Source: JAJDOJ01 sp034722015 (lineage in GTDB: Bacteria; Pseudomonadota; Gammaproteobacteria; JAJDOJ01). From it: a DNA stretch of 17,236 bases. The stretch covers positions 1 through 17,236 of the forward strand of contig JAYENI010000024.1 of assembly GCA_034722015.1 (NCBI GenBank), written 5' to 3'. The translations under genes were made by a program, and so were the position numbers. The notes below the pieces were generated by a model that was given only the letters and a program-made list of their open reading frames with translations, made no database searches and was not told the origin of the DNA. This document shows positions 8,001 to 16,330 of the stretch, piece after piece (positions within the stretch are counted from its first letter, which is position 1; each line of letters starts with the position of its first letter).

Positions 8001-8721
8001 GAAGCGCTCGGGCGCGATCCTCGGGGTCGCGGCCTCTCCCTTGCTGAACGCGCAGAATGTCTCGAAGCTGGTCGATGAAGTGGCCAGGGTCGCCGGGGAT
8101 CGCGGGGGAGAGGTGGACCGGCTTCGGGGCCTGCTCCCGTCACGCCTGCGGGCCTTCGGCATCGAGGGGGACGCCGCGGATCGCCACAAGACGGTCGAGG
8201 CCGCTTCGGCGTTGTTCGACGCGATACGGGCGAGTGAGGGGAACGCCGTCATCGATGCCCTCGCGAACGCCCCGATCGCCACATCCGGGACCGCGATGGG
8301 CGAGGTCGTCAAGGGTGCGGGGCGGATGGCGGATGCGCTCCGGAACGCGCAGTGGACGATCTTCGAGCAAATCGGTGGACTCGTCGAACCCTACGCGGGG
8401 CGCGCCGGGACGATCGTTGCCTTGGTAAGAAATGCCCTCGCCCACGACGAGCATGTGTCGCCGCTCGAACCGACGTTGCGGCAGGCGCAGGCGGAGGCGA
8501 TCACCTTGCTGGGGGAGGCCGCGACCCGGCCGCCCCCGGCAAAGCCCGAGCCAACGGATTCTGAACGTACCGCATCCCCGGGACGCAAGCTCGCAGGGCA
8601 GGGGCGCAGGACGGTCAGGGCCGGCGACGCGCAACAGGTGTTCGCGGAGATCGAGTCCGAGCTGTCGGGTCAGGCCGGCGCGACCCTGGAAATCGACTGG
8701 AAGGTCTACCGCGAAGCATGA
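5062..8721 (+). CDS. pglY: BREX-2 system ATPase PglY
   Basis: This encodes 1219 residues from the ATG at 5062. An earlier in-frame ATG at 5020 lies inside the toxin gene, has no ribosome-binding site and adds residues before the conserved start FEIPERVHQGDFVLRL. The N-terminal ATPase has a Walker A at G70-S77 (GSFGSGKS) and a Walker B ending in D266-E267 (LVLFLDEL). The phrase LTEGVNRPEETLRNYVVTPQL and the long helical remainder fit the BREX-2 PglY family in both sequence and size. PglY is a large ATPase essential for Pgl/BREX-2 phage resistance and is thought to act in a multi-protein complex with PglX and PglZ on DNA; its precise reaction is not known. No disruption is visible. The stop overlaps pglZ by 4 nt (ATGA). 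A long frame on the opposite strand is only a high-GC shadow. Confidence 0.95.
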   Translation: MTKIAQIFEIPERVHQGDFVLRLTEGVNRPEETLRNYVVTPQLVGSFDQALSLIKNAVASNSSKGAYLHGSFGSGKSHFMAVLTLLLQGNAEARSIPELADVVARHNAWTADRGFLVVPYHMIGATSMESAILGHYAEYIRKRHPDAPTPGFYRADALFDDARRMRENLGDEAFFARLGSSGDGGDGWGSIGAGWDAASFDRALGAPPGSEERSRLVGDLIDAFFESARGLAADGRESFVPLDEGLAVMSRHARGLGYDALVLFLDELILWLASHAADLDFVNREGQKVAKLVEAMTADRPIPIVSLIARQRDLRELVGEHIPGAEQLGFADVLNWWEARFDEITLEDRNLPAIVEKRLLRPRSETARRALEDAFQRSARVRDEVMNTLLTREGDRDMFRQVYPFSPALVETLVAVSSLLQRERTALKLMLQLLVNQRDTLELGDIVPVGDLFDVISEGDEPFTQAMRMRFDDARKLYRRKLLPMLEDEHGVTAGDIEAGRITDEQRVVRFRNDDRLLKTLLLSSLAEGVEVLRGLTPARLAALNHGTVRSPIPGRESQVVLTKCRHWAGQVGEIKVSDDGANPIVSLHVVGVDTEGVLENARVLDNYGNRIQRVKHILYGYLSIPTDESDMLPPRYEVVWRGARRTCELLFRNVRELPLDNLKARDGIWRIVIDFPFDQTGYSPRDDLARVQEFQASGDVADTLVWLPSFLTPRAVEDLGRLVLLEQVLSGNRLNEYGGHLSQTEREQARVLLANQRDQMRQRVKNHLLAAYGISNIDDKAIDTSHDLDEHFLSLNPHLKLQPPVGAGFRDCLEHLFAQALEHRYPDHPRFEGEVKRAGLRRVVDVVRRAAQTRDGRVEVDRPSRDEVRRIAAPLKLGNMGETHFVLGEEWKSEFSRKQARDGVKELTVRRLRQWMERPERRGLEREVQNLVILTFALQTGRSFYLHGGPVEPRLENLDDETELREQQLPDEAIWTQAVKRSGAILGVAASPLLNAQNVSKLVDEVARVAGDRGGEVDRLRGLLPSRLRAFGIEGDAADRHKTVEAASALFDAIRASEGNAVIDALANAPIATSGTAMGEVVKGAGRMADALRNAQWTIFEQIGGLVEPYAGRAGTIVALVRNALAHDEHVSPLEPTLRQAQAEAITLLGEAATRPPPAKPEPTDSERTASPGRKLAGQGRRTVRAGDAQQVFAEIESELSGQAGATLEIDWKVYREA

Positions 8722-11375
8722 ACCCGACCCCCGAACAGGTCGCGGCCCAGGTGGCCGCCATGGTCAGGAAACGGCCCGATGCCCGTATCGTCGGCATCCA
8801 TGCGGACGGCGGCTGGGCGGGGGGCGAAAGCATCGCCGTCAACGGGACGCGCTGGGCCGTCACGGTCTGCCGTTCGCCGCTCGAGGTCAGCGATTGCCTT
8901 TCATCCACGAGCGATGGTGAGGGACTGGTCATCCTGACCCTGTTGCCCGATCAGGCGCTGGGCCTGGATGTCCTGGCGCGCATGGCGGGGCGACGGCTGG
9001 TGCGCATCGATCGCTGGGAAATGGTGCGGGAGGCATTCGGCGCGGGGCGGATCGATCCTCGTCTGCCCATGGATGGCTGGATGGCGGATGCGCTGTTGGG
9101 GGCGGCGTCGAAGGGGGGAGTCCATCCGGCGCCGAACGGTTGGCTGGGTCCCGAAATCGCATGGAGAACCTTGCTGAATCATTACCTGGGACTCGACAGC
9201 GGGAGCCCCGATGCGCGCGATCTCGTCGACTGGAGCGTGGATGCGGAACGCGTTTCGAGATACCAGGCGCTCGACGGGCCCCTGCGCCTGGGGATACGGG
9301 ACCGTTTCGCAGAGTCCGCCGGCGCGCTGGGTGAGGTCTTCGCCGCGACGATCGAGACGGGGAGGGGGTCCCTCTTGCTACCGATCGGGCTCGTCTGCGA
9401 GGTGCTGTTCGCCGGGGGCGGGCGCCGGAGCGCAACGCTGTCCCAGGCGATCGCGCGCCTGGAGCCCCTGGTGGGTGGTCATACCCTGACCGGCGGCCAG
9501 GGGCAGGCATGGTATCAGGCGGCCAGGGGTATCCTGGACGGCCTGCCCGCGGACCGGCGACAGCGCCGGGTCGAACGCGCCGAGCGGCTCCTGGGAGATT
9601 TGCGGGCGAATCGATACGCCGGACTCAGCACCGTGTTTCTCACGGGATTCCAGCAACGGCTCGCGGCATTCGGCAAGGCATTGAGTGGCGTTCTGGACGG
9701 CAAGACCAGGATCGACGGGATGGAAACCGCGCTCGAAGCGGTGCGTCGCCACGACGAGGCCGGGCGTCACCCGGAACGCGCGGAACGCCTGGAGATGGCA
9801 TTGAGGCTGGTGCGTCGCCTGGAAATCCCCGGGCATCGGACCTCCCCAACCCTGGGAGAGGCCGTCGAGGCCCACCTGGCGGACGGCGCCTTCGTGGACT
9901 GGGCCAGGCGAACCCTGCTGGGCGGGGACCCCGTGGAGGGCCTGGCCAGGGGATTCGGACGTCTCTACCGGCGTGTCAGGGAGGATCGGGAGACCCTGAA
10001 CCGCATCTTCGCCGAGCGTCTCGCCGACTGGAACGGGGCGCCCGGGCCGGGAAAGGGTTTCCTGCCGATCGAGGCGTTCCTGGATGAGGTCGTCGCCGCC
10101 GTCGCCTCGGAGGGACCCGTGCTCGTCGTCGTGATCGACGGCATGGATGGCGGCGTCTTCGAGGAATTGTCCGAGGACCTGCGCCATCGGGGGTGGGTGC
10201 GCTGGGCGACCCCGGCGGGTGTCGGGGCGGGGGGCTTGCTGAGCGCCCTGCCGTCCATGACGGCGTACTCGCGCACGGCCTTGTTGACCGGGAGGATGGC
10301 ATCGGGATCGGCCAGGAACGAGAAGTCGGGGTTCGCGAACCATCCCGCCCTGCGTTCGGTGTCGCGGCCGGCGAAGCCCCCGGTATTGTTCCACAAGGGA
10401 GAACTGACGGACGCGGCGGCCGGAGGGCTCTCTCCGGCGGTTCGGGGGCCCGTCGCCGATGCCGAACGACGCATCGTCGGTGTCGTGATCAATGCGGTGG
10501 ACGATCATCTCGCCAAGTCCGAGCAGATGCGTCTCGAATGGACGGTCGAGTCGTTTCGCGTGCTGGACGCCCTTCTGTATGAAGCACGCGTCGCCGGTCG
10601 GGCCGTGGTCCTGACGGCGGACCATGGCCATGTCCTGGAAGAGGACGGCAGGCAGATTGAGGGGGGCGAGGAGGAACGGTGGCGGGCCTGCGGCGGGCCG
10701 TTGTCCGGGCAGGAAATGGTGTTCGAAGGGCCAAGGATAAAGGCGGCCACGGGTATGGAGCGCGTCGTGCTCCCGTGGAGTGAAGCGGTGCGCTACAGCG
10801 GGAAGAAGAATGGCTATCACGGTGGCGCCACGCCGCAAGAGGTCGTCGTTCCCCTGGGCATATTCCTCGGTGTGGGTCGGGAACCGGAGGGCTGGCGGCC
10901 GTTGGCGGAGTCCGTGCCCGAGTGGTGGCTGGCTTCGGCCCCGGCGGAGGTCGAGGCGCCCCGGCGAAGAAGGAAGGGCGGGAAGCGGGCGTCGTCCGTA
11001 CCCGAAGCCCAGGGGAACCTGTTCGAGACGCCCGAACGCGAGGCCGGGGCGCCGGCGTCGGCCTGGATCCGGCAGCTCGTCGATTCGGAGGTCTACGCCG
11101 CGCAACTGCGGCTCGCGGGACGTCTCGCGCCGCCTACGGAAGTCGTGAGGGAGGTGCTCGCCACCCTGGAGGCGCGCCGTGATCGCGTGCCGGGACGTGT
11201 ACTCGCGCAAGCGATCCAGGCGCCGGCGTTCCGCCTTCGGGGGATCCTGGCGGGTCTGCAACGCCTCCTGAACGTCGATGGATACCAGGTGCTTTCCGTC
11301 GAGGAAGGGACCGAAACGGTCTTGCTGGACAGGGAACTGCTCAGGAAACAGTTCCAGCTCGGCGATCGAACGTGA
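8718..11375 (+). CDS. pglZ: BREX-2 alkaline-phosphatase-superfamily protein PglZ
   Basis: This encodes 885 residues starting in the ATGA overlap with pglY. The C-terminal half holds the PglZ domain. A metal-binding Asp is at D474 (VVVIDGMDGG). The nucleophile region is SMTAYSRTALLTG, with T515 as the likely nucleophile position. VVINAVDDHLAKSE follows, then D635-H636-G637-H638 (LTADHGHV) and H701 in NGYHGGATPQE. The order and spacing match the alkaline phosphatase superfamily fold. PglZ is the one protein found in every BREX type; it is needed for defence and its true substrate is unresolved. The N-terminal 450 residues are helical and family-specific. A basic, Arg/Lys-rich linker follows the catalytic domain (around residue 750-760, PRRRRKGGKR) before a final helical segment. 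The gene appears complete. Confidence 0.95.
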   Translation: MNPTPEQVAAQVAAMVRKRPDARIVGIHADGGWAGGESIAVNGTRWAVTVCRSPLEVSDCLSSTSDGEGLVILTLLPDQALGLDVLARMAGRRLVRIDRWEMVREAFGAGRIDPRLPMDGWMADALLGAASKGGVHPAPNGWLGPEIAWRTLLNHYLGLDSGSPDARDLVDWSVDAERVSRYQALDGPLRLGIRDRFAESAGALGEVFAATIETGRGSLLLPIGLVCEVLFAGGGRRSATLSQAIARLEPLVGGHTLTGGQGQAWYQAARGILDGLPADRRQRRVERAERLLGDLRANRYAGLSTVFLTGFQQRLAAFGKALSGVLDGKTRIDGMETALEAVRRHDEAGRHPERAERLEMALRLVRRLEIPGHRTSPTLGEAVEAHLADGAFVDWARRTLLGGDPVEGLARGFGRLYRRVREDRETLNRIFAERLADWNGAPGPGKGFLPIEAFLDEVVAAVASEGPVLVVVIDGMDGGVFEELSEDLRHRGWVRWATPAGVGAGGLLSALPSMTAYSRTALLTGRMASGSARNEKSGFANHPALRSVSRPAKPPVLFHKGELTDAAAGGLSPAVRGPVADAERRIVGVVINAVDDHLAKSEQMRLEWTVESFRVLDALLYEARVAGRAVVLTADHGHVLEEDGRQIEGGEEERWRACGGPLSGQEMVFEGPRIKAATGMERVVLPWSEAVRYSGKKNGYHGGATPQEVVVPLGIFLGVGREPEGWRPLAESVPEWWLASAPAEVEAPRRRRKGGKRASSVPEAQGNLFETPEREAGAPASAWIRQLVDSEVYAAQLRLAGRLAPPTEVVREVLATLEARRDRVPGRVLAQAIQAPAFRLRGILAGLQRLLNVDGYQVLSVEEGTETVLLDRELLRKQFQLGDRT

Positions 11376-12694
11376 TTGCCATCAGCCCCCAGCGCCGGGA
11401 CGAACTGTTGGACGCCCTGCGGAGGGGGACGGTGCCGTCGGCCAGCCTCGATCTCCTGGCGGTCGGGCTGGACGGATTGCGGCCCGCGCTCGCGGCGGAG
11501 CTGGACTCGGTCAGGGGCGGGCGCGGCGTGCTCAAGGCGGTGCGGGGCGAGTACGGGAGCGGCAAGACGTTCTTCGCCCGATGGTTTCAGGAGTCGGCGA
11601 GACGCGGCGGATTCGCCTCCTCGGAGGTGCAAATCTCGGAAACGGAGACCCCCCTGCATCGCCTGGAGACCGTATATCGGCGACTGATCGAGAATCTGTC
11701 GACGACCGACACGCGGCGCGGCGCGCTTCGCTCCATCGTCGACGGCTGGTTCTACACGCTGGAGGAGGAGGTCCTTCAGCGTGGCGGGAGCGGCGCGCCG
11801 GACGAGGCCGATCTGCTGCAGCGCACCAACGCATTGATGGAGCATCGCCTCGAACAGGTGACCCGGCAGGCGCCGGCTTTCGCGGCCTGCCTCCGGGGCT
11901 ACCGCGTGGCCCTCGCGGAAGGCGACAGGGAGGTGGCCGAGGGTCTGCTCGCCTGGCTTTCCGGTCTCCCGAACGTGGCCGCCCGAATCAAGCGCAAGGC
12001 GGGGATCAAGGGGGACGTCGATCATTTCGGCGCCCTGGGTTTCCTGGGCGGACTGTTGACCGTGCTGCGCGATTCGGGCCATTCGGGACTGGTCCTGGTG
12101 CTGGATGAGGTCGAGACCCTGCAGCGGGTGCGAGGCGACGTTCGCGACAAGGGCCTGAATGCCTTGCGGCAGTTCATGGACGAGGTGGAGTCGGGTCGGT
12201 TTCCCGGCCTGTATCTCCTGCTGACCGGGACGCCGGCGTTTTTCGATGGTCCCAACGGGGTCCAGCGGCTGCCTCCGCTGGCGCAGCGGCTGCACGTGGA
12301 TTTCACCACCGACGCCAGATTCGATAATCCGCGGGCCGTGCAGATCAGGCTGTCGGGCTTCGACCTGGAGAAACTGGAGGAGGCGGGGGCGAAGGTGCGC
12401 GACATCTACGCCGCCCGTTGCGCCAACGCCGATCGTATTCGGAAGGTGGCGGACGACTCCTATCTCCGCGACCTGGCGCGAGCGGTCACGGGCGAACTGG
12501 GCGGGAAGGTCGGCGTGGCGCCGCGCGTGTTCCTCAAGAAACTGGTCGCCGACGTCCTGGACCGGATCGACCAGTTCCCGGACTTCGACCCGCGGCGGCA
12601 CTATGCGTTGACGGTCAGCGACACGGAGCTGACAGAGGTCGAACGGAACGCCAGGGGAGCGTCGAGCGTCGACGACATCGAACTCGACCTGTGA
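11372..12694 (+). CDS. brxD: BREX system ATP-binding protein BrxD
   Basis: This encodes 440 residues from a GTG at 11372 overlapping the pglZ stop (GTGA). It begins with ISPQRRDELLDALRRGTVP, typical of BrxD (DUF2791). Walker A is G59-T66 (GEYGSGKT) and Walker B is D245-E246 (LVLVLDEVETL). LLLTGTPAFFDGPNGV contains a sensor-like TGTP, and the C-terminus has an HTH-like region. BrxD is a P-loop ATPase of BREX types 2, 5 and 6 and is always next to the brxHI helicase, with which it probably cooperates. The length is normal for the family and no lesion is visible. Confidence 0.93.
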   Translation: MIAISPQRRDELLDALRRGTVPSASLDLLAVGLDGLRPALAAELDSVRGGRGVLKAVRGEYGSGKTFFARWFQESARRGGFASSEVQISETETPLHRLETVYRRLIENLSTTDTRRGALRSIVDGWFYTLEEEVLQRGGSGAPDEADLLQRTNALMEHRLEQVTRQAPAFAACLRGYRVALAEGDREVAEGLLAWLSGLPNVAARIKRKAGIKGDVDHFGALGFLGGLLTVLRDSGHSGLVLVLDEVETLQRVRGDVRDKGLNALRQFMDEVESGRFPGLYLLLTGTPAFFDGPNGVQRLPPLAQRLHVDFTTDARFDNPRAVQIRLSGFDLEKLEEAGAKVRDIYAARCANADRIRKVADDSYLRDLARAVTGELGGKVGVAPRVFLKKLVADVLDRIDQFPDFDPRRHYALTVSDTELTEVERNARGASSVDDIELDL

Positions 12695-14817
12695 AAGCGT
12701 TCGAACACCTACATCCCGCGATCCGGCATCACATCGTCAACAGCCTGGGCTGGCGATCGCTCAGGCCCCTCCAGGAAGAGGCGATCGGGCCGATCCTGAA
12801 TGGCGGGAGCGTGCTGCTCATCGCGCCGACCGCGGGCGGGAAGACGGAGGCCGCGATCTTCCCGTTGCTGTCGAGGATTCTCGGTGACGGCTGGGAACCC
12901 GTCAGCGTCCTGTATGTGTGCCCGATCAAGGCGCTGCTCAACAATCTCGAGATTCGTCTCCGACAGTATGCCGAGTGGCTGGGCAGACGGGTCGGCGTTT
13001 GGCATGGCGATATCCGGCAGGGCGACCGGAACCGGATCCTGACGGACCCTCCGGACATTCTGCTCGCCACGCCTGAATCCCTGGAGGTCATGCTGGTATC
13101 GCGCCGCACGGATCATGTGAATTTGTTTGCGAATATCAGAGCGGTGGTGGTCGATGAAATCCACGCCTTCGCCGGAGACGATCGTGGTTGGCACCTTTTG
13201 GCGGTGCTGGATCGCGTCAATCGTCTTTGCGCCCAGGAAATGCAGCGCGTCGGTTTGTCCGCGACGGTGGGAAATCCAGAAACCCTGCTCGAATGGCTGG
13301 CGGCGGGCGGAAACACGCCTGGCGTCGTGATAGCACCCGGGGGAGGGCGCTCAATCCACTCCGATGTGGAAGTGGACTATGTGGGGAACCTGCGCAATGC
13401 GGCGATCATCATCTCGAGACTGCATCGCGGAGAAAAACGACTGATCTTCTGCGACAGCCGCGCGCAGGTCGAATCGCTTGCAGGCGAGTTGCGGCTGCAT
13501 GGCGTGCAGACCTTCGTGTCGCATAGTTCGTTGTCGGTCGACGAACGACGACGCGCCGAAGCGGCGTTCACCGAGGCGCGCAACTGCGTCATTGTTGCGA
13601 CCAGCACCCTCGAACTCGGGATTGACGTAGGAGATCTGGACCGAGTCATCCAGATCGATGCGCCATCCACCGTGGCGGCTTTCCTGCAACGACTGGGCCG
13701 GACCGGGCGGCGAGCAGGCACACGCCGGAACTGTCTGTTTCTGGCGACGTCAGATGAGTCCTTTCTACGGACACTGGGGCTTCTCGAGCTTTGGTCAAGG
13801 GATTATGTGGAGCCGGTGATGCCACCTCGGAAGCCGTATCCGATCCTGGCCCAGCAAGCCATGGCGCTCTGTCTCCAGGAAACGGGGATCGGCCGCCACA
13901 CCTGGCATGAGTGGCTGCGAGGCGTTTTTCATGGTGCACAGTTAACGTTGGCGGAGCGTGAGCAGCTCGTCGAACACATGCTGGATCAGAAGTATCTTTT
14001 TCAGGACCAGGGGATCTTGTCAATTGGATACGAGGGAGAGAAGCAGTTCGGGAAGCGGAACTATCTGCCGCTATTTTCGGTGTTTAATACCCCACCATTG
14101 TTTTCCGTTTACTTCGGACGCACGGAACTGGGCACCGTTCATCAACTCACCTTTCAGGTGAAACGAGACGCGCCGATTTCGTTATCTCTGGGCGGGCGCT
14201 TCTGGCGAGTGAAACACATAGACTGGAAGCGCCGTCAGGTATTCGTGGAGCCAGGTACGGAGCCGGGAAAGTCTCGTTGGTTCAGTGCCGGGCAGCCGTT
14301 GTCCTATGAACTGAGTCAGGCCGTGCTCAATGTGCTGGCAGGCGCCGTTGCGGACGTATCCATGTCAATTCGTGCCAAAGACGAACGCGATGCCATACTG
14401 TCTGAATACGAGTGGGCCGAAACGGGAAAGACGACAATTGTGTCGGACGAGGATGGGGTCTCGTGGTGGACGTTTGGGGGCGGTGTCCTGAATAGTGCAA
14501 TTGCCGCTCGGTTGACGGAAACAAGCGGGAATCTTCGGTATGACAACTTCGCCGTTCATTTCAGGGGGCAGCGAAGGATCGAGCCAATCGTGGCGGGTAT
14601 TCGCGAACTGATTGATGAATCGGATGACCTCGTCCCTCCCATCTCCGACGAGGTGCGGGAGGACTACAAGTTCGGGAAGTGTGTTCCGGATGCGTTGCTG
14701 GAGACGATGATTGGTTTGCGGTTCTCCTGTGAAAGTGCATGGCATGAGGTGAGGCGGCGGGACTTGGGTGTGCTATGTGAAAATGGGTCTACACGAAATC
14801 GAGTGGGTCGGTCGTGA
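12691..14817 (+). CDS. brxHI: BREX Lhr-like DEAD/DEAH-box helicase BrxHI
   Basis: This encodes 708 residues from the GTG at 12691, which overlaps the brxD stop. The frame extends further upstream, but that part lies inside brxD and is not homologous; the family begins FEHLHPAIRHHIVNSLGWRS. Superfamily 2 motifs are complete: motif I APTAGGKT (45-52), motif II DEIH (155-158), motif III SAT (190-192), a TSTLELGIDVG segment and motif VI QRLGRTGRR (333-341). This is an Lhr-type helicase (COG1201) found in BREX-2 and related loci. GC content falls from about 65% to roughly 50-55% after about 13740, in the C-terminal 350 codons. The final 15 or so residues (ending GSTRNRVGRS) look unlike the expected family end. 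Stop and next start overlap as GTGA. Confidence 0.93.
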   Translation: MKAFEHLHPAIRHHIVNSLGWRSLRPLQEEAIGPILNGGSVLLIAPTAGGKTEAAIFPLLSRILGDGWEPVSVLYVCPIKALLNNLEIRLRQYAEWLGRRVGVWHGDIRQGDRNRILTDPPDILLATPESLEVMLVSRRTDHVNLFANIRAVVVDEIHAFAGDDRGWHLLAVLDRVNRLCAQEMQRVGLSATVGNPETLLEWLAAGGNTPGVVIAPGGGRSIHSDVEVDYVGNLRNAAIIISRLHRGEKRLIFCDSRAQVESLAGELRLHGVQTFVSHSSLSVDERRRAEAAFTEARNCVIVATSTLELGIDVGDLDRVIQIDAPSTVAAFLQRLGRTGRRAGTRRNCLFLATSDESFLRTLGLLELWSRDYVEPVMPPRKPYPILAQQAMALCLQETGIGRHTWHEWLRGVFHGAQLTLAEREQLVEHMLDQKYLFQDQGILSIGYEGEKQFGKRNYLPLFSVFNTPPLFSVYFGRTELGTVHQLTFQVKRDAPISLSLGGRFWRVKHIDWKRRQVFVEPGTEPGKSRWFSAGQPLSYELSQAVLNVLAGAVADVSMSIRAKDERDAILSEYEWAETGKTTIVSDEDGVSWWTFGGGVLNSAIAARLTETSGNLRYDNFAVHFRGQRRIEPIVAGIRELIDESDDLVPPISDEVREDYKFGKCVPDALLETMIGLRFSCESAWHEVRRRDLGVLCENGSTRNRVGRS

Positions 14818-15776
14818 GCCGCGTATACGCCCTTCGATCTCGCTACCACGGCGCGCTCCTCGGACTTGCCGCCGGGGACGCGCTCGGTACGACGCTGGAG
14901 TTCAAGTCACCGGGGACCTTCGAACCGGTGAGCGACATCGTCGGTGGCGGACCGTTCGGTCTGGCGCCGGGGCAGTGGACCGACGATACCTCGATGGCCC
15001 TGTGTCTCGCGGAGAGCCTGGTCGAGCGGGGAGGGTTTGACCCTGAGGACCAGATGCGCCGTTACGTGCGCTGGTATCGGGAGGGCTATCTCAGCAGTAC
15101 AGGCACGTGTTTCGATATCGGCGGCACCGTGGGTGCCGCTCTGCGGCGTTTCGAGGTGTCCGGGGATCCATATGCCGGCGAGACAGATTCCGGTTCCGGC
15201 GGGAACGGATCGCTGATGCGTCTGGCGCCGGTACCCCTTGCCTATGCCGAAGCGCCGGAAGAGGCGATACGCCTTGCCGGCGGTATGTCGCGAACGACGC
15301 ACGCCGCGCCGGAGCCGGTGGATGCCTGCCGGTACTACGCAGGCCTCATCGTCGGTGCCCTGGAAGGGCGGCCCAAGGAGACGTTGTTGGACAACCGGTT
15401 CAGCCCGGTGCCGGGCATGTGGCAGCGCGAGCCGTTGTCGACGCGCATCGATGTGATCGCAACCGGCTCCTTCAAGGAGCGGCATCCCCCCGCCATTCGC
15501 GGTACCGGCTATGTCGTGGACGCCCTGGAGGCGGCGCTCTGGGCGTTCCGGCATACGGACGACTTCGAGACCGGGGCGCTCGCCGCGGTCAACCTGGGCG
15601 ATGACGCCGACACCACCGGAGCGATCTACGGCCAGCTGGCCGGGGTCTTCTATGGCATCGAAGGGATACCCGGGCGATGGCGTGACAAGCTGGCCATGTC
15701 CGACCGGATTTTCTGTCTGGCGGACGATCTGCTCGAACTCTCAGGACGTATCGAAAAGATCGAGGGCGATCGATGA
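14814..15776 (+). CDS. ADP-ribosylglycohydrolase (DraG-like) coupled to the BREX operon
   Basis: This encodes 320 residues from a GTG overlapping the brxHI stop. Diagnostic motifs of the ADP-ribosylglycohydrolase family are present: GALLGLAAGDALG at the N-terminus, the metal-binding T56-D57-D58 in QWTDDTSMAL, GSGGNGSLMRLAPV in the middle, and the second metal site D263-D264-A-D266-T267 in NLGDDADTTGAIYG. These enzymes hold two Mg2+ ions and remove ADP-ribose from Arg residues or other acceptors (DraG, ARH families). The substrate cannot be read from sequence. Length is normal and all metal ligands seen in the family are present, so it should be active. It is not a core BREX gene. The 4-nt overlaps on both sides place it in the same unit as brxHI and the phosphatase, and GC returns to about 65%. 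Confidence 0.92.
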   Translation: MSRVYALRSRYHGALLGLAAGDALGTTLEFKSPGTFEPVSDIVGGGPFGLAPGQWTDDTSMALCLAESLVERGGFDPEDQMRRYVRWYREGYLSSTGTCFDIGGTVGAALRRFEVSGDPYAGETDSGSGGNGSLMRLAPVPLAYAEAPEEAIRLAGGMSRTTHAAPEPVDACRYYAGLIVGALEGRPKETLLDNRFSPVPGMWQREPLSTRIDVIATGSFKERHPPAIRGTGYVVDALEAALWAFRHTDDFETGALAAVNLGDDADTTGAIYGQLAGVFYGIEGIPGRWRDKLAMSDRIFCLADDLLELSGRIEKIEGDR

Positions 15777-16330
15777 GATACCGCACTAGCGTGTCTCATC
15801 CGCTACGGATCGCGGCACTCGATACCCCTGCGGGAGGCCGGATCGGCATGACGTTCTGCCCGGGCAAGCGCGACCCGAAGGCGATGACGGGGCCGTGGGA
15901 CCGGGATATCGAGGCGGATTTGCGTGCCATCGTCGATTGGGGGGCGAGTGCGGTGGTCACCCTGATGGAGGTTCATGAACTCACGCAGCTCGGTGTTCCA
16001 GAACTCGGCGGGCGGGTCGAGGCATCGGGTATGCGCTGGCTTCACCTGCCGATTCGCGATGTATCGATCCCCGGGCCCTCGTTCGAAACGGCCTGGGAAA
16101 CGGCCGGCGAGGATCTGCGGTCGAGATTGTGGAACGGCCAGCGGATCGTCGTCCACTGCCGCGGGGGACTCGGGCGTACGGGACTCGTCGCGGCGCGGCT
16201 CCTGATCGAGCTGGGCGAGGCCCCGGACCAGGCGCTGGCACGGGTGCGCGCCGCACGGCCGGGCGCGGTGGAAACGTGTGAACAGGAGAAGTATGTGCTC
16301 GAGAGGGTTTCTGCGATGAGAGCGCGGTGA
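15773..16330 (+). CDS. CDKN3-like dual-specificity protein phosphatase
   Basis: This encodes 185 residues, with its ATG overlapping the upstream stop (ATGA). The active-site loop is HCRGGLGRTG with the CX5R motif C129 to R135, which forms the thiophosphate intermediate in cysteine phosphatases. The likely general acid is D96 in LPIRDVSIP. The early segment IGMTFCPGKRDPKAMTG and VDWGASAVVTLMEVHEL are characteristic of the bacterial family annotated as cyclin-dependent kinase inhibitor 3-like. It should remove phosphate from Ser/Thr or Tyr residues. It is cytoplasmic, with no signal peptide. As the last gene of the coupled unit it is a candidate antagonist of the BREX-2 kinase PglW, which would lie outside the window; that pairing is inference. 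Confidence 0.9.
   Translation: MRYRTSVSHPLRIAALDTPAGGRIGMTFCPGKRDPKAMTGPWDRDIEADLRAIVDWGASAVVTLMEVHELTQLGVPELGGRVEASGMRWLHLPIRDVSIPGPSFETAWETAGEDLRSRLWNGQRIVVHCRGGLGRTGLVAARLLIELGEAPDQALARVRAARPGAVETCEQEKYVLERVSAMRAR

Noticed and set aside
9378..11261. 627-residue - strand frame opposite pglZ
   Set aside because: This is an antisense shadow of high-GC coding DNA; PglZ catalytic motifs are on the + strand.
12418..12690. N-terminal extension of the brxHI frame to an ATG at 12418
   Set aside because: The extension lies inside brxD and is low-complexity Arg/Gly; the GTG at 12691 fits the GTGA overlap pattern and the family start.
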